The notes: generated by a model not told the origin, from the letters alone. 64,000 nt of DNA from Bradyrhizobium sp. LTSP849 (GCF_000938255.1 NZ_JYMR01000051.1:372001-436000); one strand, 5' to 3'; shown: positions 42,742-52,810, numbered from the stretch's first letter. Numbers and translations: made by a program.

Positions 42742-43581
42742 ATGAACTGGGACGATCTGCGCATCATTGCCGCGGTGAGGGACGAGGGCACCTATGCCGG
42801 CGCCAGCGCGCGGCTGCGCATCGACGAGACCACCGTCGGCCGCCGGCTTGCGCGGATCCAGCGCGATCTCGGCGTGCCCCTGTTCGACGCGATCGATGGC
42901 TTGCGCCGGCCGACGCGCCATTGCGAGGCGGTGCTCGAGCATGTCGGCGCGATGGCCGCACATGTCGCGGCGATCGATCGCATCGGTGAGAGCCAGCCGG
43001 GCCCGGTCGGCCGCCTGCGCATCGCCTCGACCAATACGGTGGCCGAAGAGCTGCTGGCGCCGCACGCCAGCGCCTTCCTGCGCGATCACCCCGGCCTGAC
43101 CCTGCAATTCCTGACCGCCAGCGGCAACGTCAAGTTCTCGCGCTGGCAGGCCGATCTCGCCATCCGGCTGCGCAAGCCGGAGAAGGGCGATTTCACCATC
43201 TCCAAACTCGCCGATCTGCGGCTGTATTTCTTCGAGCCGGTCGACAGTCCAAATGACGCGCCGATCGCTTGCGTCTTTCCGGACGAGCTCGACGCCATTC
43301 CCGAAGCGCAGTTCCTACGCACCCGGCGCGTGAAGAACGCGCGCTGCGTCACCGACAATGTCCGCATTGTCAGGACCATGATCCAGTCGCATCAGGCGGT
43401 CGGCGTGCTGCCAGAACTTAGCTGCGCGGACTTGCTCTCCGACCGCAGTTTGCGCGCGACACTTCTCACCAAGCGCCGCGACGTCTGGCTCCTGGTGCAG
43501 AATCATCTGAAGCGCGACCCGGCGACGCGCCTCGCGATCGAATGGATACGCCATTGCTTCAGGGATTTGTCACGCGACTGA
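42742..43581 (+). CDS. LysR-family transcriptional regulator
   Basis: 279 residues from ATG 42742. N-terminal winged helix (MNWDDLRIIAAVRDEGTYAGASARLRIDETTVGRRLARIQRDLGVPLFDAI), then the effector domain with GRLRIASTNTVAEELLAPHASAFL and IRLRKPEKGDFTISKL. The frame is open from 42274 but upstream is only the isochorismatase gene. It is shorter than average (usual 295-310) because the effector domain ends early. It most likely regulates the divergent isochorismatase/GST pair through the palindrome at 42685. Confidence 0.87.
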   Translation: MNWDDLRIIAAVRDEGTYAGASARLRIDETTVGRRLARIQRDLGVPLFDAIDGLRRPTRHCEAVLEHVGAMAAHVAAIDRIGESQPGPVGRLRIASTNTVAEELLAPHASAFLRDHPGLTLQFLTASGNVKFSRWQADLAIRLRKPEKGDFTISKLADLRLYFFEPVDSPNDAPIACVFPDELDAIPEAQFLRTRRVKNARCVTDNVRIVRTMIQSHQAVGVLPELSCADLLSDRSLRATLLTKRRDVWLLVQNHLKRDPATRLAIEWIRHCFRDLSRD

Positions 43582-43718
43582 TCGCTTGGGGCGGTTACGC
43601 GGTTCAGCGCAGTTGAACGCAGCCCGCGAGCCGCACGACCAAATCCATCAAGCGGGGATTGCGCACCTCCGCAGGTTGCGTAATCTTGCGATCGCTACGA
43701 TCTCCGGCAGGACAAACG

Positions 43719-44459
43719 ATGACCACTCTTCAGGACACCATCCGGCCGAAAGCCCGATCCAGGGAATGGAAGGCGATCGTCATCCTGATCCTGCTGGTCC
43801 CGGCATTGTGGTCGCCGCTGATCCTGTTTCGCGTCTTCCTTTTCCAGCCGTTCAACATCCCGTCAGGCTCGATGGTCCCGACGCTGGTCGTCGGCGACTA
43901 TGTGCTCGCCGCAAAATATGCCTACGGCTACGGCCGCTATTCGTTTCCTTATTCGCCGATCTCGGGTCGCGTCCTCGCATCAACCCCCGAGCGCGGCGAT
44001 GTCGCTGTATTTCGCAACCCGAAGGACACCTCGGTCGATTACGTCAAGCGCATCGTCGGATTGCCCGGCGACCGCATCCAGATGCGGCAGGGTCAGCTCA
44101 TGCTGAACGACAAGCCGGTGACACGCGTTGCTCTCGCGAGCGGGTTCGGCGGGGCCTCTTGCGGGCTCGATCCAGGCACGAAGAACGGGCGCTGGCGCGA
44201 GACGCTGCCGAACGGCGCGAGTTACCAGACCTACGATTGTTTCGACAACGGCTTCTACGACAACACGCCCGTCTATACGGTTCCGCCGGGCCATCTGTTT
44301 GTGCTCGGCGACAACCGCGATAATTCGACCGACAGCCGCGCGATGAGTGCGATGGGATTTGTGCCGATGGACAATCTCGTCGGCCGGGCGGTCTGGATAT
44401 TCTGGTCGATTGCGCCCAACGGCGAGCCGCGCGGCGGACGCATCGGGAAGGTGAGGTGA
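43719..44459 (+). CDS. lepB: Signal peptidase I
   Basis: 246 residues from ATG 43719. Type I leader peptidase removes signal peptides at the periplasmic face. One N-terminal membrane helix (IVILILLVPALWSPLILFRVF) leads into the catalytic domain: Ser 51 in NIPSGSMVPTL, Lys 110 in YVKRIVGLPGDRI, and GDNRDNSTDSR (box E). The long loop of about 60 residues with Cys-containing GASCGLDPG to YQTYDCFDNG is typical of alphaproteobacterial paralogues. It may be one of several in the genome. RBS weak. Confidence 0.87.
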   Translation: MTTLQDTIRPKARSREWKAIVILILLVPALWSPLILFRVFLFQPFNIPSGSMVPTLVVGDYVLAAKYAYGYGRYSFPYSPISGRVLASTPERGDVAVFRNPKDTSVDYVKRIVGLPGDRIQMRQGQLMLNDKPVTRVALASGFGGASCGLDPGTKNGRWRETLPNGASYQTYDCFDNGFYDNTPVYTVPPGHLFVLGDNRDNSTDSRAMSAMGFVPMDNLVGRAVWIFWSIAPNGEPRGGRIGKVR

Positions 44460-44466
44460 GCGGCTT

Positions 44467-44512
44467 CGTCATTCCGGGCTCGCGCCCAAGAGGGACGCGC
44501 CCCGGAATGACA
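44467..44512. repeat. Palindromic intergenic repeat, CGTCATTCCGGG family (copy 2)
   Basis: GTCATTCCGGG at 44468-44478 pairs with CCCGGAATGAC at 44501-44511. It starts eight bases after the lepB stop. Related copies are at 12602-12641 and 58701-58740. Confidence 0.8.
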
Positions 44513-44529
44513 AGGGCGAAGAGTTTGCC

Positions 44530-44563
44530 CCAAAACAAAACCCCGGCATCGCTGCCGGGGTTT
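44530..44563 (-). terminator. Intrinsic terminator of groESL
   Basis: Read on the minus strand: AAACCCCGGCA, four-base loop, TGCCGGGGTTT, then GTTTTG. Eleven perfect pairs with T-runs both inside the stem end and after it, about 30 bases beyond the groEL stop. It can also act weakly on lepB transcripts. Confidence 0.9.
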
Positions 44564-44594
44564 CGCATTTCTCGACTGTGCCTGAACGGCTGGA

Positions 44595-46235
<1,641 letters not shown>

Positions 46236-46280
46236 CTGGATTTTTCCTTGAGGGGTTTAGCTGGGTGGGAGAGGGGGCTC

Positions 46281-46595
46281 TTAGGCCGCCTTCTTCTTGG
46301 AAGCGGGGACGTCGAGGACGCCCATGACATCGCTTTCCTTCATGATCAGCAGATCTTCATTGTCGATCTTGACCTCGGTGCCGGACCACTTGCCGAACAG
46401 CACGCGGTCGCCAACCTTCAGATCGATCGGGATCAGCTTGCCGGCTTCGTCGCGGCCACCGGGGCCGACAGCGACGATTTCGCCCTGCGAGGGCTTTTCC
46501 TTGACGGTGTCGGGAATGATGATGCCGCCAGCGGTCTTCTCTTCTGCGTCGATGCGCTTGACCACGACGCGGTCGTGAAGCGGACGGAATTTCAT
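46281..46595 (-). CDS. groS: 10 kDa chaperonin GroES
   Basis: 104 residues. Complete co-chaperonin: MKFRPLHDRVVVKRIDAEEKTAGGIIIPDTVKEKPSQGEIVAVGPG, the mobile loop (EEKTAGGIIIPDTVK) and VLFGKWSGTEVKIDNEDLLIMKESDVMG end. The Lys/Ala tail (PASKKKAA) is slightly longer than E. coli. RBS AGGAGG lies five bases before the start (46601-46606). First gene of the operon. Confidence 0.97.
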   Translation of the reverse strand: MKFRPLHDRVVVKRIDAEEKTAGGIIIPDTVKEKPSQGEIVAVGPGGRDEAGKLIPIDLKVGDRVLFGKWSGTEVKIDNEDLLIMKESDVMGVLDVPASKKKAA

Positions 46596-46636
46596 GCAGT
46601 CCTCCTAAGCTTTTGCTCAGATTGATGTTTTCAGGG

Positions 46637-46665
46637 TGTTAGCAATCGATGCCCGCGAGTGCCAA
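46637..46665 (-). promoter_or_regulatory. CIRCE operator overlapping the groESL promoter
   Basis: On the minus strand TTGGCACTC, nine bases, GATTGCTAA (46639-46665); each arm has one mismatch to the CIRCE consensus TTAGCACTC-N9-GAGTGCTAA. TTGGCA at the start of the left arm is also a -35, and CTAACA (46637-46642), 17 bases after it, fits a -10. HrcA binding would therefore block the promoter directly. The gap 46596-46973 holds nothing else I can identify. Confidence 0.9.
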
Positions 46666-46973
46666 TGCGGGTGAAGCTCAGATAAGCCAGGATTTTTGCG
46701 GGAGCAAGGGCTTCTAGCAGAAAAATAAGCACTCAGAAGCGCTGTGTGCCAGAATTCTTTACCATCGTTAACCGGCCTTGAGGCCGTATTAGCACGGAGC
46801 CGCCTCTGCTGCTAACGCATTGTATTTCAACAACTTGTTAAACTTTTGGGCTTGAGATGGATTGTCAGTTTGCGTCACATTTCTCTCATGTGAGCGCATC
46901 TCCACCGGGTGGCTCGTAAACAGCGTACCGGGAAGCCACCCCCTGAATATGCGCTCCTGCAAAGGAGGTTGGC

Positions 46974-47261
46974 ATGGGCTTGCGGGCAGGCGCCGTTTCC
47001 GACGATTTCCGGAAACAGCTGTTGGGTTATGGGCTGACGACGGCACAAATTCTCTACCGGATGCCGGATCATCCATCGTTGCTTCAGACCTACGTCTGGC
47101 AGAACTACGACATGTTTCCGAAATTTCCGGCGCTGAAGGATTTCTTGGCCTTCTGGCAGCAGAAGCTCGATGGTCCGCTTCACTCGGTGACCGTCGCGCA
47201 TTCCAAGCTGATCAAGCCGGCGGAATTGCGCGCGGTCGACGGTGTGTTTCGGCTGCATTGA
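46974..47261 (+). CDS. usg: Usg-family protein
   Basis: 95 residues. Small conserved alphaproteobacterial protein, first described in tryptophan gene clusters, with unknown function. The typical regions are DFRKQLLGYGLTTAQILYRMPDHPSLLQTYVWQNYDMFPKFPALKDFLAFWQ. SD AGGAGG lies five bases before ATG 46974, which fixes the start. The protein is probably cytoplasmic and a monocistronic unit, followed by a palindromic repeat. Confidence 0.82.
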   Translation: MGLRAGAVSDDFRKQLLGYGLTTAQILYRMPDHPSLLQTYVWQNYDMFPKFPALKDFLAFWQQKLDGPLHSVTVAHSKLIKPAELRAVDGVFRLH

Positions 47262-47273
47262 GGCGAGCGGGAC

Positions 47274-47375
47274 TCGTAGGGTGGGCAAAGGCGCGCACTT
47301 GCGCGCCGTGCCCACCACCTCTCCGCGATCGCATCTGGCAGTGGTGGGCACGCTTTCGCTTTGCCCACCCTACGA
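47274..47375. repeat. Palindromic intergenic repeat, GTAGGGTGGGCAAAG family (copy 2)
   Basis: TCGTAGGGTGGGCAAAG at 47274-47290 and CTTTGCCCACCCTACGA at 47359-47375, 17 perfect pairs, with an inner CCGTGCCCACCAC and GTGGTGGGCACG pair. It starts 13 bases after the usg stop. Same family as 16507-16603. Confidence 0.9.
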
Positions 47376-47425
47376 TATCTCATTTCGTGTTAGCCTCTCC
47401 GCCATAACAATAGGGGAGGCCGTCC

Positions 47426-47965
47426 ATGGCCAAGATAACGAAATCGCGCAACGCAGCGCAGGCCGCAGTGAAGAAGCGGAGCGGCACCAAGCCCGCAGCG
47501 AGATCATCTGCACGCAAGGCCGTGAAGTCGAAGGCGCGCTCCGCGCCCGCCAAGACCGCGCCGAAGAAATCCGCACGGCCCAAGCAGCGCATCGCGATCA
47601 GCCATCATCGCGAGGAAGACTTCAAGGCCGACGGTCTGCGTGCCTACGCAAAGTACCGCGATCTCGGCATCGCCGCTGCCAGCCACGGCCTCGCGCAAGC
47701 GCACGTGATCCGTTTGCAAGGTCCCTGCAATCCGGCCGAAGTCTCAAAGCTGCACTTCCACGCCGTCGATTTCCAGATGGTCTACGTGCTCAAGGGCTGG
47801 GTGAAAACCTACATGGACGGAGAGGGCGAGACCTTGATGAAAGAAGGCAGCGCCTGGACCCAGCCGCCGAAGATCAAGCACATGATTTTGGATTATTCCG
47901 ATGACGTCGAACTGCTGGAGGTGATTTTGCCGGCGGAGTTCAAGACGGTGGAGCTGAAGGCGTAG
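47426..47965 (+). CDS. Cupin-domain protein with histone-H1-like basic N-terminus
   Basis: 179 residues. Residues 1-55 are Lys/Ala/Arg/Ser/Pro-rich with repeats such as KPAARSSARKAVKSKARSAPAK and look like bacterial histone-H1-like tails. From about residue 58 a single cupin domain starts (RIAISHHREEDF), with metal-site residues in KLHFHAVDFQMVYVLKGWVKTYMDGEGE and KEGSAWTQPPKIKHMIL. The tail could bind nucleic acid or simply be disordered. The cupin's ligand is unknown. A single gene between two repeats. Confidence 0.7.
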   Translation: MAKITKSRNAAQAAVKKRSGTKPAARSSARKAVKSKARSAPAKTAPKKSARPKQRIAISHHREEDFKADGLRAYAKYRDLGIAAASHGLAQAHVIRLQGPCNPAEVSKLHFHAVDFQMVYVLKGWVKTYMDGEGETLMKEGSAWTQPPKIKHMILDYSDDVELLEVILPAEFKTVELKA

Positions 47966-47997
47966 ACGCTCTCTCGTTCGTCATTGACGGGCCACTT

Positions 47998-48084
47998 GTA
48001 GCCCGGATGGAGCGAAGCGAAATCCGGGAAAGTCTCTCCGCGGAGAAGGTTGACCCGGATTGCGCTGCGCTCCATCCGGGCTAC
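47998..48084. repeat. Palindromic intergenic repeat, GTAGCCCGGATGGAGCG family (copy 1)
   Basis: GTAGCCCGGATGGAGCG at 47998-48014 pairs with CGCTCCATCCGGGCTAC at 48068-48084, and AAATCCGGG with CCCGGATT inside. Two more copies lie at 51234-51320 and 52707-52794. Confidence 0.9.
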
Positions 48085-48100
48085 GGCAACTAACGGCCGA

Positions 48101-49021
48101 CTACCGCTCAAGATAACCCAATTCCTCGCTCATGATCTTGCGAGCATATTCGCTGAAGGCATCGATCAACCGGCCGCGCGCGGCATAAGGCGGATAGAGC
48201 AGTGCGATCGTAACCGGGACCGCCGGGTTGAAGGGGCGCGTGATCAGGGCCGCGCCAGAGCTTTCGTCATGCGCGGCAATCGGGTTGATGATGCTGATGC
48301 CGAGACCCGCCGCGACCAGGGCACAGACCGATGCGCCCAGATCGGTCTCGGCAACAATGCGGCGCGTGACGTCCGCCTGCGCGAAGATCGTATCGATGCG
48401 ATCGTAGAGCGGACTGCCCGTAGCGAAGGAGATGAAGGCCTCATCCGCGAAATCGGCCGGGCGCAGCGTCTTCTTCTGCGCAAGACGATGCGCCTTCGGC
48501 ATGATTGCGACGCAACGGGTCTTGAGCACCGGTTCGACATGCACCCCCGCAACCTCGCCGTAGAGCATGGCCAACCCGGTGTCGCAAAGCCCGGAGCTGA
48601 CCCAGTCGTGCACCGCGCTCGCCGTGCCGGACCGGATCGAGATCATCACATGCGGATAATCCATTTTGAAACGCGCCGCGATGCGCGTCAGCAGGCCGCC
48701 GGCCAAGCGCGGCATCGCCGCAACGCTTAGCCGACCCATACCGAACGAGCGGATGCTGGCTGCGCTGGCCTCCAGTCCGGCCAAGCCGATGAAAGTCTTA
48801 TCGACCTCCTGGAAGAAGCGCGATCCGTCCACGGTCGGACGGAGGCGGCCGCCGCTGCGGTCGAACAGCGGGAATTGCGTGATCGCTTCTAACTGTCCGA
48901 TCAGGCGGCTGATCTGGGGCTGCGAGGTATGCATGCGCTGAGCCGCTTGCGTCATCGATCCCGTCACGAAGACGGCCCGAAAAGCCTCCACATGCTTCAA
49001 GCCCATGCGTCTGGGGGCCAT
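48101..49021 (-). CDS. LysR-family transcriptional regulator
   Basis: 306 residues from ATG 49021; the shorter start ATG 49006 (MGLKHVEAF) is nearly as likely. The HTH domain reads HVEAFRAVFVTGSMTQAAQRMHTSQPQISRLIGQLEAITQFPLFDRSGGRLRPT. The effector domain has GRLSVAAMPRLAGGLLTRIAARF and ISIINPIAAHD. It diverges from the amino acid binding protein/threonine aldolase pair and presumably regulates it. No clear operator was found in the 155-base gap. Confidence 0.87.
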   Translation of the reverse strand: MAPRRMGLKHVEAFRAVFVTGSMTQAAQRMHTSQPQISRLIGQLEAITQFPLFDRSGGRLRPTVDGSRFFQEVDKTFIGLAGLEASAASIRSFGMGRLSVAAMPRLAGGLLTRIAARFKMDYPHVMISIRSGTASAVHDWVSSGLCDTGLAMLYGEVAGVHVEPVLKTRCVAIMPKAHRLAQKKTLRPADFADEAFISFATGSPLYDRIDTIFAQADVTRRIVAETDLGASVCALVAAGLGISIINPIAAHDESSGAALITRPFNPAVPVTIALLYPPYAARGRLIDAFSEYARKIMSEELGYLER

Positions 49022-49176
49022 ATCAAATCCGTATAGGGGAGTGTGAAACTGGAATTTCATCAGATCGGGCTTTTGGACGATAGTCCAGAGCATGAAGCCG
49101 TTCGCACGGAGCCGCCGTGTCGTTGCCTGCCCACCGTGGGCGGCGTCACGGACATTCGGGAAAAAAAGGGGACGAC

Positions 49177-50097
49177 ATGAAAGCGACAACGATCAAGGCA
49201 CTCGCCGCGGCGACCGTCGCTATCGTTCTTCTTTCCAGCGAGGCCATGGCCCAGGGTGCGAGCAGGCTGGACAAGATCCGTGAGAGCGGCGCGATCACAT
49301 TGGGGTATCCCGAGACCTCGGTGCCCTTCGCCTATCTCGACGGCAACCAGAAGCCGATCGGCTACACCGTGGAAATCTGTGAACGGGTGGTGCAGGCGAT
49401 CAAGACGGCGCTCAAGCTTCCCAAGCTCGAGATTCGCTATAATCCCATCACCTCGGCGACACGTATTCAGCTGCTCGCCAACGGTACGATCGATCTCGAA
49501 TGCGGCAACACGACCAATAATATCGAGCGGCATAAACTCGTCGCCTTTGCTCCCACCACCTTCGTTGCGCAGGTCGTCCTCGTCGCGCGCAAGGATGGCG
49601 GGGTCGATGTCAACGACCCGGCTTCGTTTCGCGGCAAGGCCATCGCCGCCCAAGCCGGCGGCCAGACTTTCAAGGTGATTACGCTGATCAACGCCAAGAA
49701 CAATCTTGGCATCACGGTGGTGCCGGCCAAGGACACCGCCGAGACCTTCTTGATGGTGTCGACGGGCCGGGTGGCCGGCACCGCCAATGATGACGGTCTC
49801 GCCTATGCCACGGTCGCCTCGTCCAGGACGCCGGATGATTTCCAGATCGGTAGCAAGAGCCTCGAGGCGGCGCCCTATGGCATCGTCCAACCCAAGGATG
49901 ATCCTGCTTTCAAGAAGATGGTCGACGAGGCCGTGATCGACCTGATCAAGAACGGACAGATTGCGGCGCTCTACGACAAATACTTTAATTCACCCATCCC
50001 ACCGCATGGCCTCAACCTGAAATTTCCAATGAGCGCCGCCCTCAAGCGGGCGCTGGCCAACCCGACCGATTCCGGCGACCCGGCAGTCTACGAATGA
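49177..50097 (+). CDS. Amino acid ABC transporter substrate-binding protein (GltI-like), orphan
   Basis: 306 residues. Signal peptide (LAAATVAIVLLSSEAMA, cleavage near AMA-Q) then a class 3 binding protein: RLDKIRESGAITLGYPETSVPFAYLDGNQKPIGYTVEICERV, the LECGNTTNNIERHKLVAFAPTTFV region and FRGKAIAAQAGGQTF, all close to glutamate/aspartate binding proteins. No permease or ATPase gene is adjacent, so it must use a remote transporter. It is followed after 40 bases by a threonine aldolase and is divergent from a LysR gene. The ligand is probably an acidic or hydroxylated amino acid, which is inferred. Confidence 0.85.
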   Translation: MKATTIKALAAATVAIVLLSSEAMAQGASRLDKIRESGAITLGYPETSVPFAYLDGNQKPIGYTVEICERVVQAIKTALKLPKLEIRYNPITSATRIQLLANGTIDLECGNTTNNIERHKLVAFAPTTFVAQVVLVARKDGGVDVNDPASFRGKAIAAQAGGQTFKVITLINAKNNLGITVVPAKDTAETFLMVSTGRVAGTANDDGLAYATVASSRTPDDFQIGSKSLEAAPYGIVQPKDDPAFKKMVDEAVIDLIKNGQIAALYDKYFNSPIPPHGLNLKFPMSAALKRALANPTDSGDPAVYE

Positions 50098-50137
50098 CGC
50101 GCCAAGCGTTCTATCAAGCGCTCTAGAGGTTCTCGCA

Positions 50138-51205
50138 ATGGCACAACACGACACGAGTCCGGCGGGCGCTGGGTTGCCACCTATCGACCTGCGCAGCGAT
50201 ACGGTCACCAAGCCGACCGAAGCGATGTATGCCCGCATGGCATCGGCGCCGCTCGGCGATGACGGGCTGGACGGTGACCCCACGGCGCGGGAGTTGGAGG
50301 TCGTTGCGGCTGCGGCGTTGGGCAAGGAAGCCGGTTTGTTTGTGCCGAGCTGCACCATGGCCAATCTGTTGGCGACGCTGGCGCAGTCGCAGCGCAGCGA
50401 ACAGATCGTGTTGGAATCCAGTGCTCATATGTACACCTCTGAACGAGGGGCGGCGACGTTCACGGGGCAGTTTTACTTCGCCGTTGCCGGCACCGCTGGC
50501 GCGATGGACCTGAATTTGCTGGAGGACGCGCTACAGGGCGAGGGGCTTAAGCTCAGGACCGCCCTTGTCGCGATGGAAACCTCGCACAACAATGCGAGCG
50601 GCGCCGTGCTGCCGCTGGAGCATATGCAGGCGGTGCACGCCATGGCCTCGGCCCGCGGCGTCCCGGTGCATCTCGACGGAGCGCGGCTGTTCAACGCCGC
50701 GGTCGCCCTTGACGTGGCGCCGGATCAGGTTGCTAAGCATTGCGACACGGTCTCCCTGTGTCTATCGAAGGGCCTGAGTGCGCCGGCCGGTGCCGTGCTT
50801 GCGGGGCCGCGCGCCGTGATCGACAGCAGCCGCAGATTCCGCCGCATGCTGGGAGGCACGCAGCGCCAGATCGGCATCCTGGCCGCAGCCGGCCTGGAAG
50901 CGGTTCAGGTCATGGGTGCGCGTCTGGGCGAGGACCACCGACGTGCGCGAGCCCTGAGTGATGCGCTGAACGCGTTGCATCCAAAGGTCAGCGCGACAAT
51001 TCCGCAGACGAATATCGTGCAGGTCGATGTCTCTCTCTCCGGGCGCGACAGCGCCGCGTGGTCGGGGGCTCTGGAGAAGGCGGGCCTGAGGGCGAGGCCT
51101 TGGGGCAGGCATCGCCTGCGTTGTGTGACCCATCGCCATATCGACGACGCGGATATCGATCGCGCGGTCCTGGCATTTCGGACCGCGGCCTCAGCTTTGG
51201 TTTAG
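50138..51205 (+). CDS. Low-specificity threonine aldolase-like enzyme
   Basis: 355 residues, the size of low-specificity L-threonine aldolases. PLP-dependent fold type I: RSDTVTKPTEAMYARMASAPLGDD, the cofactor carboxyl HLDGAR (Asp 180), and PLP Lys 211 in CLSKGLSAPAGAVLAG. The family cleaves beta-hydroxy amino acids to glycine and an aldehyde. Its pairing with an amino acid binding protein under a LysR regulator suggests catabolism of such a compound, for instance beta-hydroxyaspartate-like acids, but that is only inference. SD AGAGG precedes ATG 50138 by nine bases. Confidence 0.88.
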   Translation: MAQHDTSPAGAGLPPIDLRSDTVTKPTEAMYARMASAPLGDDGLDGDPTARELEVVAAAALGKEAGLFVPSCTMANLLATLAQSQRSEQIVLESSAHMYTSERGAATFTGQFYFAVAGTAGAMDLNLLEDALQGEGLKLRTALVAMETSHNNASGAVLPLEHMQAVHAMASARGVPVHLDGARLFNAAVALDVAPDQVAKHCDTVSLCLSKGLSAPAGAVLAGPRAVIDSSRRFRRMLGGTQRQIGILAAAGLEAVQVMGARLGEDHRRARALSDALNALHPKVSATIPQTNIVQVDVSLSGRDSAAWSGALEKAGLRARPWGRHRLRCVTHRHIDDADIDRAVLAFRTAASALV

Positions 51206-51233
51206 AGCACCCGCTGATGTGAATCGGGTCCTT

Positions 51234-51320
51234 GTAGCCCCGGATGGAGCGAAGCGAAATCCGGGAAACCGTGCGTGACGGTGCACTTTCCCGGATTGCG
51301 CTGCGCTCCATCCGGGCTAC
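51234..51320. repeat. Palindromic intergenic repeat, GTAGCCCCGGATGGAGCG family (copy 2)
   Basis: GTAGCCCCGGATGGAGCG starts at 51234 and CGCTCCATCCGGGCTAC ends at 51320; one extra C in the left arm makes a bulge. It begins 28 bases after the aldolase stop. The following 170 bases to the rhomboid gene contain no feature. Confidence 0.88.
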
Positions 51321-51494
51321 GAGTTCGTTGCTAACTCAGCCCCCGACGGTGAGGCGATCGTTAGAAAGCGCCCGATCCGCAAAACCGGGCAGTTACCACT
51401 CGGATGGTTTCAGCCGTCCCGCAGGGCGGTCGCTAACCAGTCGAAAATATTCCTCGCGTCAACTCGAAGCTGTGAGAATGCGGGACATGTTTTC

Positions 51495-52691
51495 ATGGCG
51501 ACCAATACTTTTGGCCGACGCGGCGTCGTAGCGCCAACCCCAAGGGCATCATTTCAACCCGTCGCCGCGCCGATCGCACCTCGGCCCTTGTCCAGTGAGG
51601 AGACGCTTTTTGGCGAGAACAAGCTTCTGGCCGATATCCCTTTCCTCACCATTGCCCTGATTTTCGGTCTGGTCCTGATCTTCGCGCTGCAACGCAGTCT
51701 GGCCATCGACATTGCGCGGGACGGCTCACTCGATGTCCGCTCGCTGATCGCTCAGGGTGCGTCCGGCTACGACCTTGTTGTCGGACGAAACGAGTGGTGG
51801 CGGATTGGCCTTGCGCCGCTTCTGCATGGCAGCCAGGGGCACCTCATCGGCAACTGCGTTGCGCTGTTCATCGTCGGCGTCAGGCTGGAGCCCCTGATCG
51901 GTCGTGGCTGGTTCTCGCTGATCTTCGTTGCCAGTGCGCTGGCCGGCGAGGCTGGCTCGCTCCTGGGCAATGGCCCCGGCTCGGTGGGCGTCGGCGCGTC
52001 CGGCGCCATTACCGGGCTGATCGCCGCGCTGTTCGTCGCGAGCTTCGAGCCAGAGGCGGACGCCGATCAAACGATATCGAGACTGAAGACGTCGCTCTTC
52101 TTCGGTGTTCCAGCGCTGCTGCCGCTTGCCTTTGGAGCCTCCGGCAATGTCAACTATTATGCGCATGGAGGCGGTGCGCTGGCCGGCGCCGCGCTTGCCA
52201 TCACGCCGTGGCTCGCCTTCTGGTCCTATGACAGCCTGCCGCGAAGCGCTGGCATGGTGTTGCTCGGAGGATTCGCCGGATCACTGATCTGCGCCGGCTT
52301 CGCCGCTGCTCATTATCGGTCCTACATCGCTGATGCCGGGCAGTATATGCGCGCGTCGGAAATGCCGGCGAGCACGCGCGAGATGGCCAGCCGTTCTACT
52401 GATTTCGTCAACCGCTACCCGAAAGACCCGCGGGCCCACCTGTTCCGCGCGATCTACTTCATTGAACAGAACAGCCTCGGTCCTGCCGAGACGGAAGTGC
52501 AAACCGCGATGTCGCTCGCCACCTCGGATGTGGCGGGCGGGTCGGTGCGATCCGTGGCGCAGGCCTTGCTGGCGCAGTTGCTGCTCGCGCGAGGACGGTC
52601 CAGCGAGGCGAAGGCCATGGCGGCCGAGGTGTGCCGCGCCAAGCTGGGTGAGGTCCGTCGTATGTTGGACAAGACGAAGTTGTGCGGCTGA
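51495..52691 (+). CDS. Rhomboid-family intramembrane protease with C-terminal helical tail
   Basis: 398 residues. After a hydrophilic head (1-48), six membrane helices form the rhomboid core. Catalytic Ser 169 is in GVGASGAITG and His 224 in YYAHGGGALAG; the oxyanion-hole motif HLIGN lies at 116-120. It cleaves substrates within the membrane. Beyond the core, residues 290-398 form a soluble TPR-like tail (PKDPRAHLFRAIYFIEQNSLGPAETEVQTAMSL and on). That tail could bind substrates or partners. Head and tail flank the protease. Confidence 0.82.
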   Translation: MATNTFGRRGVVAPTPRASFQPVAAPIAPRPLSSEETLFGENKLLADIPFLTIALIFGLVLIFALQRSLAIDIARDGSLDVRSLIAQGASGYDLVVGRNEWWRIGLAPLLHGSQGHLIGNCVALFIVGVRLEPLIGRGWFSLIFVASALAGEAGSLLGNGPGSVGVGASGAITGLIAALFVASFEPEADADQTISRLKTSLFFGVPALLPLAFGASGNVNYYAHGGGALAGAALAITPWLAFWSYDSLPRSAGMVLLGGFAGSLICAGFAAAHYRSYIADAGQYMRASEMPASTREMASRSTDFVNRYPKDPRAHLFRAIYFIEQNSLGPAETEVQTAMSLATSDVAGGSVRSVAQALLAQLLLARGRSSEAKAMAAEVCRAKLGEVRRMLDKTKLCG

Positions 52692-52706
52692 GCGGGATGG
52701 CAGCTC

Positions 52707-52794
52707 GTAGCCCGGATGGAGCGAAGCGAAATCCGGGGCGACTGTCTGCGACGGAGATACTTTCCTGGATTGCGCTGCGCTCCATCCAGGCTAC
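52707..52794. repeat. Palindromic intergenic repeat, GTAGCCCGGATGGAGCG family (copy 3)
   Basis: GTAGCCCGGATGGAGCG begins at 52707; the matching right arm ends CTAC at 52794 with one change (CCATCCAGGCTAC). It lies between the stops of the convergent rhomboid and NupC genes. Confidence 0.85.
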
Positions 52795-52810
52795 GACATC
52801 ACGACGGGAG

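Noticed and set aside
47998..52794. CRISPR-like array from the repeated GTAGCCCGGATGG units
   Set aside because: Only three copies spaced kilobases apart, each an inverted repeat and not a direct repeat with spacers; no cas genes are near.
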